NCBI RefSeq assembly: GCF_009707665.1
Contig: NZ_WLZW01000004.1
Location: forward strand, 1 to 64,000
Source of the DNA: Planomicrobium sp. YIM 101495
Lineage (GTDB): Bacteria > Bacillota > Bacilli > Bacillales_A > Planococcaceae
Direction of reading: 5' to 3'
Length of the DNA stretch: 64,000 bases
Below, piece by piece: positions 50,789 through 59,780 of the stretch; the stretch's first letter is position 1; every line of letters begins with the position of its first letter. Under the pieces are notes generated by a model. The model ran no database searches. It saw nothing but the letters and a program-made list of their open reading frames with translations, and was not told the DNA's origin. The position numbers and the translations under genes were made by a program.

Positions 50789-51992
50789 TGGGTTTGAGGG
50801 GGAGTGGGAAACCAAGAACCTTAACGAATTTCTAGAATTTAAAAATGGGATTAATGCTGATAAGGATAGCTATGGATATGGAACAAAATTTATTAATGTA
50901 TTGGATATCCTTAATAACGACTTTATCGATAGTAATAAAATTATTGGCTCTGTAAATGCTTCAGAGCAGCAGCTAAAAACATATTCTGTTACCTATGGAG
51001 ATATTCTTTTTTTAAGAAGCTCCGAAACACGTGAAGATGTTGGAAAATGTAATGTCTACTTAGATCAGGAAAAGCCGGCCGTGTTTGGCGGCTTTGTTAT
51101 CCGAGGAAAGAAAATAGCTGAATACGAACCCTTTTTCCTTAAGACGCTCTTAAACAGTTCTTCTGCTAGAAATCAAATTTCCAGTAAATCTGGAGGGAGC
51201 ACCCGGTATAATGTTAGCCAAAATATACTAAGTGATGTCGCTATTAAAATTCCCAATATAAGCGAGCAGGAAAGAATAGCTTCTTTTGTAATACTGTTGG
51301 ATAGAAAGATTCAAAAGCAACAAGAGAAAATTGAGAGGCTGGAGCAGTTTAAAAAAGGTATGATGCAGAAGGTTTTCTCGCAGGAGTTGCGGTTTAAGGA
51401 TGAGGATGGTGGGGAGTTTCCGGAGTGGGAAGAAATACTCTTAAAAAATATATTCAATAAATATAGAGAAACAGTTTTTGTGAAAGATGATAACTATTAC
51501 GAACAAATAACAATTAGTAAATCCGGAAACATATCTTATAGAGATACAAAGGTAGGATCAGAGATAGGAAGAAAAAGGCAGTTCAGAGTCAATTTAAAAA
51601 AATATCCAAACACTTTAACTTTTATTAGACAAGGAGTATTTGATGGCGCCATCGGCTTCATTCCTTCGAAACTGGATGGATCAATCGTAACTGAAAACAT
51701 GCCTTTGTTAGAACTAAATGATTTATGTAATAAAGAGTTTTTTGAACAGTATTTAAAAACAAGTCTATATTATGAACAAGTGATTTTTCCAATAAAACCT
51801 ACGGGTTCTGCACAAATAGCTTTACATGAAAAAGATTGGCTAGAGCAAATAGTAACACTTCCTCATATAAATGAACAAAAAAGAATCGCGGACTTTCTAT
51901 TGAATATCGATCGGAAAGTTGATCGAGAAAAAGAAAAGTTGGTGTTTTTGGAGGAGCAGAAGAGAGGATTTACGCAAAGGATGTTTGTGTAA
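50763..51992 (+). CDS. hsdS: Type I specificity subunit S (HsdS)
   Basis: HsdS sets the recognition sequence. It has two target-recognition domains (about residues 1-155 and 215-370), each starting with a 'PQLRFSGFEGEWE / EFPEWEE' segment and followed by the conserved helical spacers ERIASFVILLDRKIQKQQEK and KRIADFLLNIDRKVDREKEK. The two target domains are AT-rich while the central spacer and both ends are GC-richer, so the gene is a mosaic. ATG 50763 lies inside hsdM. The recognition site cannot be read from sequence. Confidence 0.94.
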   Translation: MNVPQLRFSGFEGEWETKNLNEFLEFKNGINADKDSYGYGTKFINVLDILNNDFIDSNKIIGSVNASEQQLKTYSVTYGDILFLRSSETREDVGKCNVYLDQEKPAVFGGFVIRGKKIAEYEPFFLKTLLNSSSARNQISSKSGGSTRYNVSQNILSDVAIKIPNISEQERIASFVILLDRKIQKQQEKIERLEQFKKGMMQKVFSQELRFKDEDGGEFPEWEEILLKNIFNKYRETVFVKDDNYYEQITISKSGNISYRDTKVGSEIGRKRQFRVNLKKYPNTLTFIRQGVFDGAIGFIPSKLDGSIVTENMPLLELNDLCNKEFFEQYLKTSLYYEQVIFPIKPTGSAQIALHEKDWLEQIVTLPHINEQKRIADFLLNIDRKVDREKEKLVFLEEQKRGFTQRMFV

Positions 51993-52104
51993 GTCTTATT
52001 GGGATTTAAGATGCAAACATTAGTGCCGTGTCCCTGGGAAGAAACAATTCTAAACGATTTTGACAATACACTACAATTTATACCTTATAAATTTCAGCTC
52101 TCGT

Positions 52105-52140
52105 CACATCAATATTCCGCGTAATATTGATGTGTTTTAT
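52105..52140 (+). terminator. Terminator of the hsd operon
   Basis: CACATCAATATT pairs perfectly with AATATTGATGTG around six bases, followed by TTTTATT. Confidence 0.85.
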
Positions 52141-52164
52141 TCATCGAAATGAATTGTTCGAGAA

Positions 52165-53019
52165 TTGTGTCGTTCCCTGGGAATCGGAATTTTGAAATCC
52201 AAAGGTGTGACGAAGCTGGATGTAGTGGTAGCTACACATCCCGATGCAGATCACATCGGTGGGTTGATTTCTGTCCTAGAGAATTTTGCAGTCGGTAAAT
52301 TCATAGATTCCGGCAAAGTTCATACAACTGATACTTATTTGGAACTCTTGCAGCTGATTGACACAAAAGACACTGCGTATGAAATCCCGAAAAACGGACA
52401 AAAAATTAATTTCGATAATGTCATGGATATTCAAGTTCTTCATGCAAATTCAAAAGCTAGCGATAATAATGATGCCTCTGTTGTTCTTAAGGCAAAGTAC
52501 GGCAAAGTTAGTTTCCTATTGACTGGTGATGCCGGAGTGGCTCTTGAGAAGAATATAGCTTCAAAGTATGATGTGAAATCCACATATTTGAAAGCAGGAC
52601 ACCATGGATCCAATACTAGCTCCTCTGCAGAATTCATTAATGCAGTTCGGCCAGTGGGAACAGTACTTTCATACGGAAAAGACAATTCATATGGCCACCC
52701 GCATGATGAAGTTATCAGCCGACTGAACCAAGTAAAATCTAGTATTTATTCTACGGCCGTAGCTGGCGATATTACCGTAACTACAGATGGAAATTCCCAT
52801 ACTGTTAATACGAAACCATGGGTCGTTAATCCAAAACCTGCACCAACGCCTAACCCGCAGCCAGCACCAAAACCGAATCCGACGCCACCTCCTGCTCCAA
52901 CACCACCACCAACAGATACTACAGGTGATTTAGATATTATCGCAAAAGATTTACAGGGAGAAGTAGTAACAATTAAAAATATGGGTAAAAATGATGTAGC
53001 TATGGAAGGCTGGAGATAA
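52165..53019 (+). pseudogene. Truncated ComEC-like metallo-beta-lactamase-fold protein
   Basis: The reading frame starts in the middle of a metallo-beta-lactamase domain (VTKLDVVVATHPDADHIGGL with the H-x-D-x-D-H site, FLLTGDAG, LKAGHHGSNTSSS, YGHPHDEV), as in secreted ComEC/Rec2-type hydrolases. A Pro-rich linker (residues about 225-255) leads to the first 30 residues of a lamin-tail-like domain (VVTIKNMGKNDVAMEGW), where it stops. Both the usual N-terminus (signal peptide, first strands) and the rest of the C-terminal domain are missing, so it is probably a broken gene at the edge of the defence island. Confidence 0.8.
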
Positions 53020-53071
53020 ACGACTATAGATTTAAATAGGAAGTGTATATCTATAACATGGAGGTAAAAAT

Positions 53072-54256
53072 ATGAGTATTTTTGAGGAAGAAAAAAATTT
53101 TTGGGAAGATATCAGTGGAAAAAATGTTAATTTCCTAATAGGATCCGGAGCTAGCTTCCCCTATATCTCTACGCTGCATCTAGGAGATAAAATGCCAACG
53201 TTTGAAGAATTAGTAACTTCAAATAAAATAAAGGAAGTAAACAAAAAGATATTATATGCTTATTACTTCGATAAATGGATTTCAGAAATGTTTTTGTCAA
53301 CAATCGTTGCATCAAAGGAAGAAGTTTATCAAAAGGTTCTTAGAAATTATAAAAGGCTAGTGAGTAATCTACTAGTTTTTCTACAGAGGGAAGGCAATGA
53401 AAAACCTAAAAGAGTTAATTTATTCACTACAAATTATGATTTGTTTTTTGAAAGAACGTTTGATGAGATTAATAAAGATGGACCATTCTGTTATTTTAAT
53501 GACGGCAGTAAAGGTTTTATAGAAAGAGAAATAGGGATTTCAAATTTCCATATGAATGTAAGTCATAGTGGAGTGAATGACAGGTACAAACGAGAAGTAC
53601 CGACGATAAATTTATTAAAAATTCATGGATCAGTGACTTGGAACCGGAAACAAGGAGAAAAAGATAAAATAATTGTATCCTATCAAGATGAGCAAATTAA
53701 AAGATTGAAAGATCAGTTGTCGAGTATTGAGGAATATAGTAGGGCAGAAATAGAAAATATCAATGAGAGGTTGTTAGATAGACTACACGATGAAGAGACA
53801 AAAATTAGTATTGAACATATTTGTGAAGAACTAAGTCAACTTAATTTACCTGATGATAAGTTTTCTGACTTTTACGAATTGTATAAGCAAATACCTATTA
53901 TAAACCCGAACAAGTGGAAATTTAATGAAACAGTATTCGAACAACATTATTATCAATTGCTTCGTTTATTAAGTTATGAATTGGAAAAAATAGGATCTGT
54001 ATTAATTGTTTTTGGATTTTCTTTCGCAGATGAGCATATTACAGAAATAATTAAAAGATCTATGTCTAATCCGAGTTTAAAAGTATACATAATTTCTTAT
54101 AATCAAGGTTCAAAGGAAACTATCGAACAAAAGTTAGGATCTTACTCTAACATCACTTTTCTACCTCAACAATTTGTTAAGACTGATGGAAGCAATTTAA
54201 ACGGAGACTTTGATTTCCTAAATAATTTATTTGAAGGAATAGATTCTTATGAATAA
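53072..54256 (+). CDS. SIR2-like NADase, defence effector
   Basis: A 394-residue protein with a SIR2_2-type domain: LIGSGAS at residues 22-28 binds NAD, TTNYDLFFERTF near 118 and IHGSVTWN near 187 carry the catalytic Asn and His, and VFGFSFADEH near 315 closes the fold. It overlaps the HerA-like gene by eight bases. SIR2 with HerA is a known anti-phage pair in which SIR2 depletes NAD+ on infection. The gene is strongly AT-rich relative to the surroundings, a sign of transfer. GGAGG precedes the ATG. Confidence 0.92.
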   Translation: MSIFEEEKNFWEDISGKNVNFLIGSGASFPYISTLHLGDKMPTFEELVTSNKIKEVNKKILYAYYFDKWISEMFLSTIVASKEEVYQKVLRNYKRLVSNLLVFLQREGNEKPKRVNLFTTNYDLFFERTFDEINKDGPFCYFNDGSKGFIEREIGISNFHMNVSHSGVNDRYKREVPTINLLKIHGSVTWNRKQGEKDKIIVSYQDEQIKRLKDQLSSIEEYSRAEIENINERLLDRLHDEETKISIEHICEELSQLNLPDDKFSDFYELYKQIPIINPNKWKFNETVFEQHYYQLLRLLSYELEKIGSVLIVFGFSFADEHITEIIKRSMSNPSLKVYIISYNQGSKETIEQKLGSYSNITFLPQQFVKTDGSNLNGDFDFLNNLFEGIDSYE

Positions 54257-56090
54257 CTCCCCATTCGTGGTTGGAAATGTAATTGAGATTGATGGGATGA
54301 AAGTTTTAGTCGAAATGAATGAGAATAGCAATGCTCTAACTTATTTCTTTAAGGGTAAGACATATAAAGGAGTAAGTATCGGAGAATACATTGGTATTAT
54401 GAGAGGACCATACAAAATTATAGGGAAAGTAGAAAAAGAGTATTTGAAAGACATGACAAGAAATATAGAAGAACAAAGATACGATTTAAACAGATATGTA
54501 AGGCAAGTTAGTGTTAATATAATCGGAAGCTTTTATTATGACGAATTTAGTTTTGGTATAAAAGCTTTTCCTTTAATTTATAATGAAGTAGTATTGCTAG
54601 AGAATGATGAGATAAGTAAAATATTAGGGAATAATGTTAATTACAATTATTTAATCGAATTAGGCGAAACAATTCAAGAAGGAATTAATGTACCAATAGA
54701 ATGGAATAACCTTTTCAACACCCATATTGGTATTTTCGGAAACACAGGAAGCGGTAAATCTAACACTTTAACTAAATTGTTTTCTGAACTCTTTAAATTA
54801 GAGACTAATACTTTCGATATTTTTCGCAAAAGTAGCTTTCTATTCTTAGATTTTAATGGAGAGTATTGTGAGCCGAATGTTTTTTCAGAGAACAAAAGAG
54901 TAATAAAATTGGATACTAAAAAGAATATTTCAGAGATATCACCAGATGATAAAATATCTTTAGAACCTACAGCCTTTTGGAATATAGAAACGTTATCAAT
55001 TTTGTTTTCTGCTACTGAACAAACTCAAAAACCGTTTTTGCAAAAAGCCCTTAACAATAATTTATCTGAAACAGGCGAAATTACTTTGGAGATTTTAGTA
55101 GAAAAAATATATTGGGGCTTTGTTAACGTCTTTCAGGCAAATAATAATAAAGATGCCTTAAGGATATTGAAACGAGTTTATAAAAAAATTGGATTGGAAA
55201 ACGCCCCTTGGGAAAATTTAGCTTGGCACAGCACTAATAATACTTATTATCAGCCATCAACTCAGTTATATATCAATAATTCTCAAGATCAAGTATTATC
55301 GAAAGCAGATGAATTAAGAGTATTACTAAACTCTGATGAGGTTAAAGACAATATAAGAAGTCTTTCTTTAATTGAAAAACTAAGCGTAATAGTACATTTA
55401 CAGTTGATCTACGGATTAAAATATAATCATGTTCAGTATGAACATATAAACCCTTTAATCTCACGCATTGAATCGAGAGCGAAAGATTTGGATAAAGTTT
55501 TAACTGTGAATAGTGAGGTTGAAAAATCACCAATTACAGTTATTTCACTAAGGAATTGTAATCAAGATATAAAAAAGATTGTTCCTCTCTTAATCTCTAA
55601 ACAAAAGTATCAACAGCATAAAGATGATATAGAAAATAATGGCGCGGGTACTTTCCATATAATAATTGATGAAGCGCACAATATACTTTCTGACAAATCA
55701 AAGAGAGAGCAAGAGTCCTGGAAAGATTACAGATTAGAAGTATTTGAAGAAATCGTAAAAGAAGGAAGGAAGTTCGGTTTTTACATGACAATAGCTAGTC
55801 AAAGACCAGCAGATATTTCTCCGACAATCGTTTCGCAACTTCATAATTTTTTTATTCACAGACTTGTGAATGATAACGATTTAAGGCTAATTGACAATAC
55901 TATATCTACCTTAGATAAAGTTTCTAAAAATACTATTCCTAATCTGGGACCTGGCCAATGTATTGTTACTGGAACATCATTCAACTTGCCTTTAATTGTT
56001 CAAGTTAAAAAGCTTAGAAAAATTTATGCGCCAAGTAGTGAAAATGTAGATTTAATAAAGCTTTGGAAAATCAATGAAGAAAATCAGTAA
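54249..56090 (+). CDS. HerA-like ATPase, partner of SIR2
   Basis: A 613-residue ATPase of the HerA/FtsK superfamily. An N-terminal HAS-barrel-like beta region (about residues 1-150, VGNVIEIDGMKVLVEM) precedes GIFGNTGSGKSNTL (Walker A, near 164), FLFLDFNGEY, HIIIDEAHN (Walker B, near 472) and MTIASQRPADIS. It should form a hexamer and, with the SIR2 gene upstream, a defence complex. AT-rich like its partner. No terminator is obvious before the M42 peptidase gene. Confidence 0.93.
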   Translation: MNNSPFVVGNVIEIDGMKVLVEMNENSNALTYFFKGKTYKGVSIGEYIGIMRGPYKIIGKVEKEYLKDMTRNIEEQRYDLNRYVRQVSVNIIGSFYYDEFSFGIKAFPLIYNEVVLLENDEISKILGNNVNYNYLIELGETIQEGINVPIEWNNLFNTHIGIFGNTGSGKSNTLTKLFSELFKLETNTFDIFRKSSFLFLDFNGEYCEPNVFSENKRVIKLDTKKNISEISPDDKISLEPTAFWNIETLSILFSATEQTQKPFLQKALNNNLSETGEITLEILVEKIYWGFVNVFQANNNKDALRILKRVYKKIGLENAPWENLAWHSTNNTYYQPSTQLYINNSQDQVLSKADELRVLLNSDEVKDNIRSLSLIEKLSVIVHLQLIYGLKYNHVQYEHINPLISRIESRAKDLDKVLTVNSEVEKSPITVISLRNCNQDIKKIVPLLISKQKYQQHKDDIENNGAGTFHIIIDEAHNILSDKSKREQESWKDYRLEVFEEIVKEGRKFGFYMTIASQRPADISPTIVSQLHNFFIHRLVNDNDLRLIDNTISTLDKVSKNTIPNLGPGQCIVTGTSFNLPLIVQVKKLRKIYAPSSENVDLIKLWKINEENQ

Positions 56091-56246
56091 TTCTTAAATA
56101 GCGTTTTGGAGAAATAAGAAACTTAATGAGGATTATATTATAAGAGAGTTTACAATCTATGTAATGACTTCATCCTCTTGTATGAAGGAATATTTCTGAG
56201 AGATTTAGTATCCATCCTTTAAAAAAGATATAGAAGGACGTGCCCC

Positions 56247-57308
56247 ATGAAAGAACTACTAAAAGACCTAACCGAAATAACCGGCCCATGTGGATTCGAA
56301 GAGGAAGTGGCGATTTATATTGCGAATCGGCTAAGAGGATCCGTCGACTCGCTGGAAGTGGATCATGCAGGGAATTTGATTGTAGTGAAGAAGGGCAAGA
56401 AGCCGGGGCCGCGGATTTTGGTAGCGGCGCATATGGATGAAGTGGGCTTTATCGTGAAGAAGGTTGAGGCCAATGGACTGCTGCGCTTTGAGAAGCTGGG
56501 AGGACATGATGATCGGGTGCTGTTGTCGCAGCGCGTGCAGATCCGGACGGCTGCCGGGCTGCGGACCGGGGTGATCGGGACGATTTCGGCTCATATGATA
56601 AAGTATGATGATCCGGCAAAAGTGCGGAAGCATCAGGAGTTGTACATAGATGTCGGCGCTGCGTCGGCGCAGGAAGTGAAGGAGCTGGGCATTGGCATCG
56701 GCGACCCGGTTTCGTGGTTCCCGCATTTTGATTTCCTGACGGAGACGCGCGTTGCCGGGAAGAGCTTTGATGACCGGGCGGGTTGCGCGGTTTTGGTGAA
56801 GGCGATGGAGGAGTTGGGAGCGGAAGATTTCGACGGCGAGTTCGTCGGGATTTTCACGGTCCAGGAAGAAGTCGGGCTGCGGGGAGCGCGTGTGGCCGGC
56901 CAGCAGCTGACGGGGGATGTCGCGCTGGCGCTGGATACGACAGCGGTCAGCGATACACCGGAAGGCATGATGGATAACACATTGGCGCTCGGCGTTGGAA
57001 CAGGGATCAAAGTGATGGATTTCAGTTTGATCGCGAACAAGAAAGTGAGAGAGCATCTGGTGAGTCTTGCGGAGGAGCATGGCATCAACTACCAGCTGGA
57101 GATCTTCCCGGGCATCGGGACCGATGCAGGCGAACTCAGCCTGGCGCATTCCGGAGTCCCGAGCGGCGTCTTGTCCATTCCGTCCCGCAACGCGCATTCG
57201 TCCAATGAAGTGATCGACCTGAACGATCTGGAGGCGACGAAAGAATTGCTGAAGGTGTTTGTGCAGAATATGCGTTATGCGAAGGATTATAAGTTTAGGA
57301 TTGGGTGA
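56247..57308 (+). CDS. M42-family metallo-aminopeptidase
   Basis: A 353-residue cytoplasmic aminopeptidase of the M42 (glutamyl aminopeptidase/FrvX/YsdC) family. Metal ligands are visible in VAAHMDEVGFIV, KSFDDRAGCAVLVKAM, FTVQEEVGLRGA (catalytic Glu-Glu), ALDTTA and the final PSRNAHSSNEVID histidine. GTGCCCC lies between a GAAGGACG ribosome site and the ATG. Base composition returns to the host level, marking the right edge of the defence island near 56200. Confidence 0.93.
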   Translation: MKELLKDLTEITGPCGFEEEVAIYIANRLRGSVDSLEVDHAGNLIVVKKGKKPGPRILVAAHMDEVGFIVKKVEANGLLRFEKLGGHDDRVLLSQRVQIRTAAGLRTGVIGTISAHMIKYDDPAKVRKHQELYIDVGAASAQEVKELGIGIGDPVSWFPHFDFLTETRVAGKSFDDRAGCAVLVKAMEELGAEDFDGEFVGIFTVQEEVGLRGARVAGQQLTGDVALALDTTAVSDTPEGMMDNTLALGVGTGIKVMDFSLIANKKVREHLVSLAEEHGINYQLEIFPGIGTDAGELSLAHSGVPSGVLSIPSRNAHSSNEVIDLNDLEATKELLKVFVQNMRYAKDYKFRIG

Positions 57309-57354
57309 ATAGCGTCGTGCTTCAAATCGAATACTGCTGCCGCAAAAACCTGAA

Positions 57355-57390
57355 GACGCCGCCCCTATTCAAAGGAGCGGCGTTCTCTTA
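57355..57390 (+). terminator. Probable terminator of the M42 gene
   Basis: ACGCCGC pairs with GCGGCGT, with CCT/AGG pairing inside, followed by TCTCTTAT. Weak T-run. The rest of the gap to 57580 shows nothing definite. Confidence 0.6.
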
Positions 57391-57580
57391 TATTCAAGAA
57401 CCATAAAGTAAAAGCAAACCATTACTTATTATCTGATAATTGTGATAGCATTGGTTTCAAAGGGTTTTCATATTTTTAATCAAGATCTGAAAGTCTTCAC
57501 CAATTTTTGATGCTGAGCTTTGGAGGAATGAACTTCCATTTAGATTCAGTAAAATATTTCAGAAATGGGGAGGAAAAAAG

Positions 57581-58930
57581 ATGACGAAGGTTTCGTGGTC
57601 AAGGTTCATGCTCTTTGCGATGCTGATGTTGGTATTGGTTCTGGCGGCCTGCAGCAATGATGATGCTTCGGACGACGCAGCAATCGAGCCCCCTGCAACG
57701 GAAGAAAGTGCCGGCGATTCGGAGGAAGAATCGACGGATGAGTCGGATGCGGGGACAGAGGAAAGTACTGATGAAGGTGCTGAGGAAAATGAACCTGCAG
57801 AGACCGAACCGAAAGTGACGGAGTTCGAGCCGGCATTTGCGGAACAGACGAGAGCGCCTGCAGTCGTGACGGAGACAGAATTGAATGTGGAGGTTGTGGC
57901 GGAAGGTCTTGATGTGTCGTGGGGGATGGCGGAGTTTGAGCCGAACCGCTTGCTTGTGACGCAACGGGATACAGCGGAACTTCTCATCGTCAATCTTGAT
58001 GAGTTCGCTGTGTCAGAACCGATCGCAGGGACGCCTGAAGTGAATAACAGTGGTCAGGGCGGGTTGCTGGATGTCACCATTGCGCCTGATTTTGAAGAGT
58101 CAAGGATGGTGTTCCTAACGTTTTCTCAGGATGTTGAAGGAGGAACGGTGACTGCTGTCGGGAAAGGAGCTTTGTCGGAAGATGAGACTTCACTTGAAGG
58201 GTTCGAGGTGATTTTCCAGGCGACACCGGCATATGACGGCGACTTGCATTACGGGGGGCGTATCATCTTTGATGAAGAGGGCAATCTGTTCCTGACGACT
58301 GGTGAGCGTTCGGACGATCCGATCCGGGAACGTGCGCAGGATTTGGATGCCTACCTCGGCAAAGTGATTCACATCACGCAGGACGGGGAAGCGGTGGAGA
58401 CGAATCCGTTTATCGATGATGAAGAAGCGCTGGATGGCATTTACAGCTACGGGCACCGGAATATTCAAGGTATAGACTACCACCCTGAAACAGGCGACTT
58501 GTGGATTGTTGAATTCGGTCCGCAGGCTGGGGATGAACTGAATATCATTGAACCAGGCAATAACTATGGCTGGCCGGTCGTTTCTTATGGGATCGAGTAC
58601 ACTGGTGAATTGATCAATGATGGGATTTCAGAACACGAAGCGCAGGGCTTTGTGGAACCGAGATATTACTGGGATCCGACAAGTGCGCCGAGCGGCATGT
58701 CCTTCTATGACAACGACGCAATTCCTGAATGGGAAAACAATCTGTTCATCGGCGGCTTGGTGTCGAGCTACATCGCGCGTGTCGTGATTGAAGATGACAC
58801 CATCGTCGGGGAAGAACGCCTGTTGACGGATGAAGGCGAGCGTTTCCGCGATATTCTTGTAACTCAGGACGGCGCGCTTATTGCGATTACAGATGGTGGG
58901 AAGGTTTATAAGGTTTCTGCAGCGGAGTAA
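57581..58930 (+). CDS. PQQ-type sugar dehydrogenase lipoprotein (GSDH family)
   Basis: A 449-residue exported lipoprotein (lipobox LVLAACS) with an acidic Glu/Asp/Ser-rich linker of about 65 residues, then a six-bladed propeller of the glucose/sorbosone dehydrogenase family. Typical motifs are SWGMAEFEPNRLLVTQR, DLHYGGRIIFDEEGNLFLTTGER, YGHRNIQGIDYHP and NNYGWPVVSYG (quoted in part). The linker would hold the domain away from the membrane. Whether PQQ is available is unknown. AAATGGGGAGG precedes the ATG. Confidence 0.9.
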   Translation: MTKVSWSRFMLFAMLMLVLVLAACSNDDASDDAAIEPPATEESAGDSEEESTDESDAGTEESTDEGAEENEPAETEPKVTEFEPAFAEQTRAPAVVTETELNVEVVAEGLDVSWGMAEFEPNRLLVTQRDTAELLIVNLDEFAVSEPIAGTPEVNNSGQGGLLDVTIAPDFEESRMVFLTFSQDVEGGTVTAVGKGALSEDETSLEGFEVIFQATPAYDGDLHYGGRIIFDEEGNLFLTTGERSDDPIRERAQDLDAYLGKVIHITQDGEAVETNPFIDDEEALDGIYSYGHRNIQGIDYHPETGDLWIVEFGPQAGDELNIIEPGNNYGWPVVSYGIEYTGELINDGISEHEAQGFVEPRYYWDPTSAPSGMSFYDNDAIPEWENNLFIGGLVSSYIARVVIEDDTIVGEERLLTDEGERFRDILVTQDGALIAITDGGKVYKVSAAE

Positions 58931-58987
58931 GACGGGTTTCAGAGGGTATACTCTTTGCGAGAGATAGTTTAAGGAGGGGACGTTTTC

Positions 58988-59158
58988 ATGAGCCAACTTT
59001 TTGACACGTTAAAAGAAAAAATCCGCAATGCTGACATGGGGGAAGCGAAGGAAATCATCACTCAGGTCAAGCGGGCATATGACGACGGCAAGATTGACGA
59101 AAATGAAAAGAACGAATTGATGGACCTGGCAAAATCCAAACTCGGCGGCTTGTTCTAG
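58988..59158 (+). CDS. Small 56-residue charged protein, unknown
   Basis: A short gene with a strong ribosome site (TAAGGAGGGG, nine bases before ATG) and its own terminator. The product begins MSQLFDTLKEKIRNAD and ends LMDLAKSKLGGLF; it is predicted to be two helices joined by a DDGKIDENEKNE turn, rather like the small helical pair of XkdX/SHOCT-like domains. No signal peptide. Function unknown; good candidate for a missed small protein. Confidence 0.75.
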   Translation: MSQLFDTLKEKIRNADMGEAKEIITQVKRAYDDGKIDENEKNELMDLAKSKLGGLF

Positions 59159-59173
59159 GAGCCGGACGGAAAT

Positions 59174-59213
59174 AAGTTTCGGCATCCTTGTGGAAGGGGG
59201 CCGAAGCTTTTTT
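59174..59213 (+). terminator. Terminator of the small-protein gene
   Basis: AAGTTTCGGC pairs with GCCGAAGCTT (one G-U) and is followed by TTTTTG. Confidence 0.85.
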
Positions 59214-59315
59214 GTTGTTGAGCGATTAAGATAGGCGCGTATAAATTAAATCAGCTCAGCTAGATTGTTGTTTTGGAGCTGAAAATTATACTTTTTTGAT
59301 CTTTTGGCTGGTAAT

Positions 59316-59329
59316 AGAACGTTTGTTCT
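59316..59329. promoter_or_regulatory. SOS (LexA/DinR) box
   Basis: AGAACGTTTGTTCT matches the Gram-positive SOS box core GAAC-N4-GTTC with symmetric flanks. It lies 41 bases before the start of the 59371 gene, next to a TATAGT -10-like hexamer at 59332. Confidence 0.75.
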
Positions 59330-59370
59330 GTTATAGTAAAAGCATACCATTATGGAAGAGGTGTATGTAG

Positions 59371-59682
59371 ATGGTGCTTGCGATCAAAGAAGTGAACGGC
59401 TATGAAAGAGGAAAAAAATATACGGAAGAGCTTGAGTTTTCGTCCTGCTTTAAAACCGATGAACATCGGATCGTCGCGTTGACTGACACGGCCGGGAATG
59501 TTTTCTACTGGACGACGACAGTGGATTCGCCTGAATACCGGAGCTTCCGCAGAAAAGCCACTTATACATTCAAGGTCAGTTATATTTCCACCATATCCGG
59601 CCCTTCCAAACCTAAGGTCGTTATAGCGGAATTGAAAAGTACGGCAGCTGAGAACAGTATGTATGCCAATTGGGCAATTTAG
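59371..59682 (+). CDS. Hypothetical protein, probably SOS-regulated
   Basis: A 103-residue, beta-rich soluble protein (IVALTDTAGNVFYWTTTVDS, YTFKVSYISTISGP). The pattern resembles small OB- or SH3-like domains, but no family is recognised. GGAAGAGGTG precedes the ATG. The SOS box upstream suggests LexA repression and induction by DNA damage. A terminator follows, so it is a single-gene transcript. Confidence 0.7.
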   Translation: MVLAIKEVNGYERGKKYTEELEFSSCFKTDEHRIVALTDTAGNVFYWTTTVDSPEYRSFRRKATYTFKVSYISTISGPSKPKVVIAELKSTAAENSMYANWAI

Positions 59683-59698
59683 CTTAATATATAGATGC

Positions 59699-59732
59699 AA
59701 AAAGAACCTTGAGGTGCTCAAGGTTCTTTTTT
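59699..59732 (+). terminator. Terminator of the SOS-box gene
   Basis: AAAGAACCTTGAG pairs with CTCAAGGTTCTTT around GTG, followed by TTT. A-rich on the left, so it may act in both directions. Confidence 0.9.
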
Positions 59733-59780
59733 GATGCTATGTGAATGGCGGGATTCGATAGTGGGAGCAAAAAGGCGGAA

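Noticed and set aside
58941..58950. Sigma-B promoter (GGGTAT) before the 56-residue gene
   Set aside because: No GTTT -35 element lies at the required 13-15 base distance.
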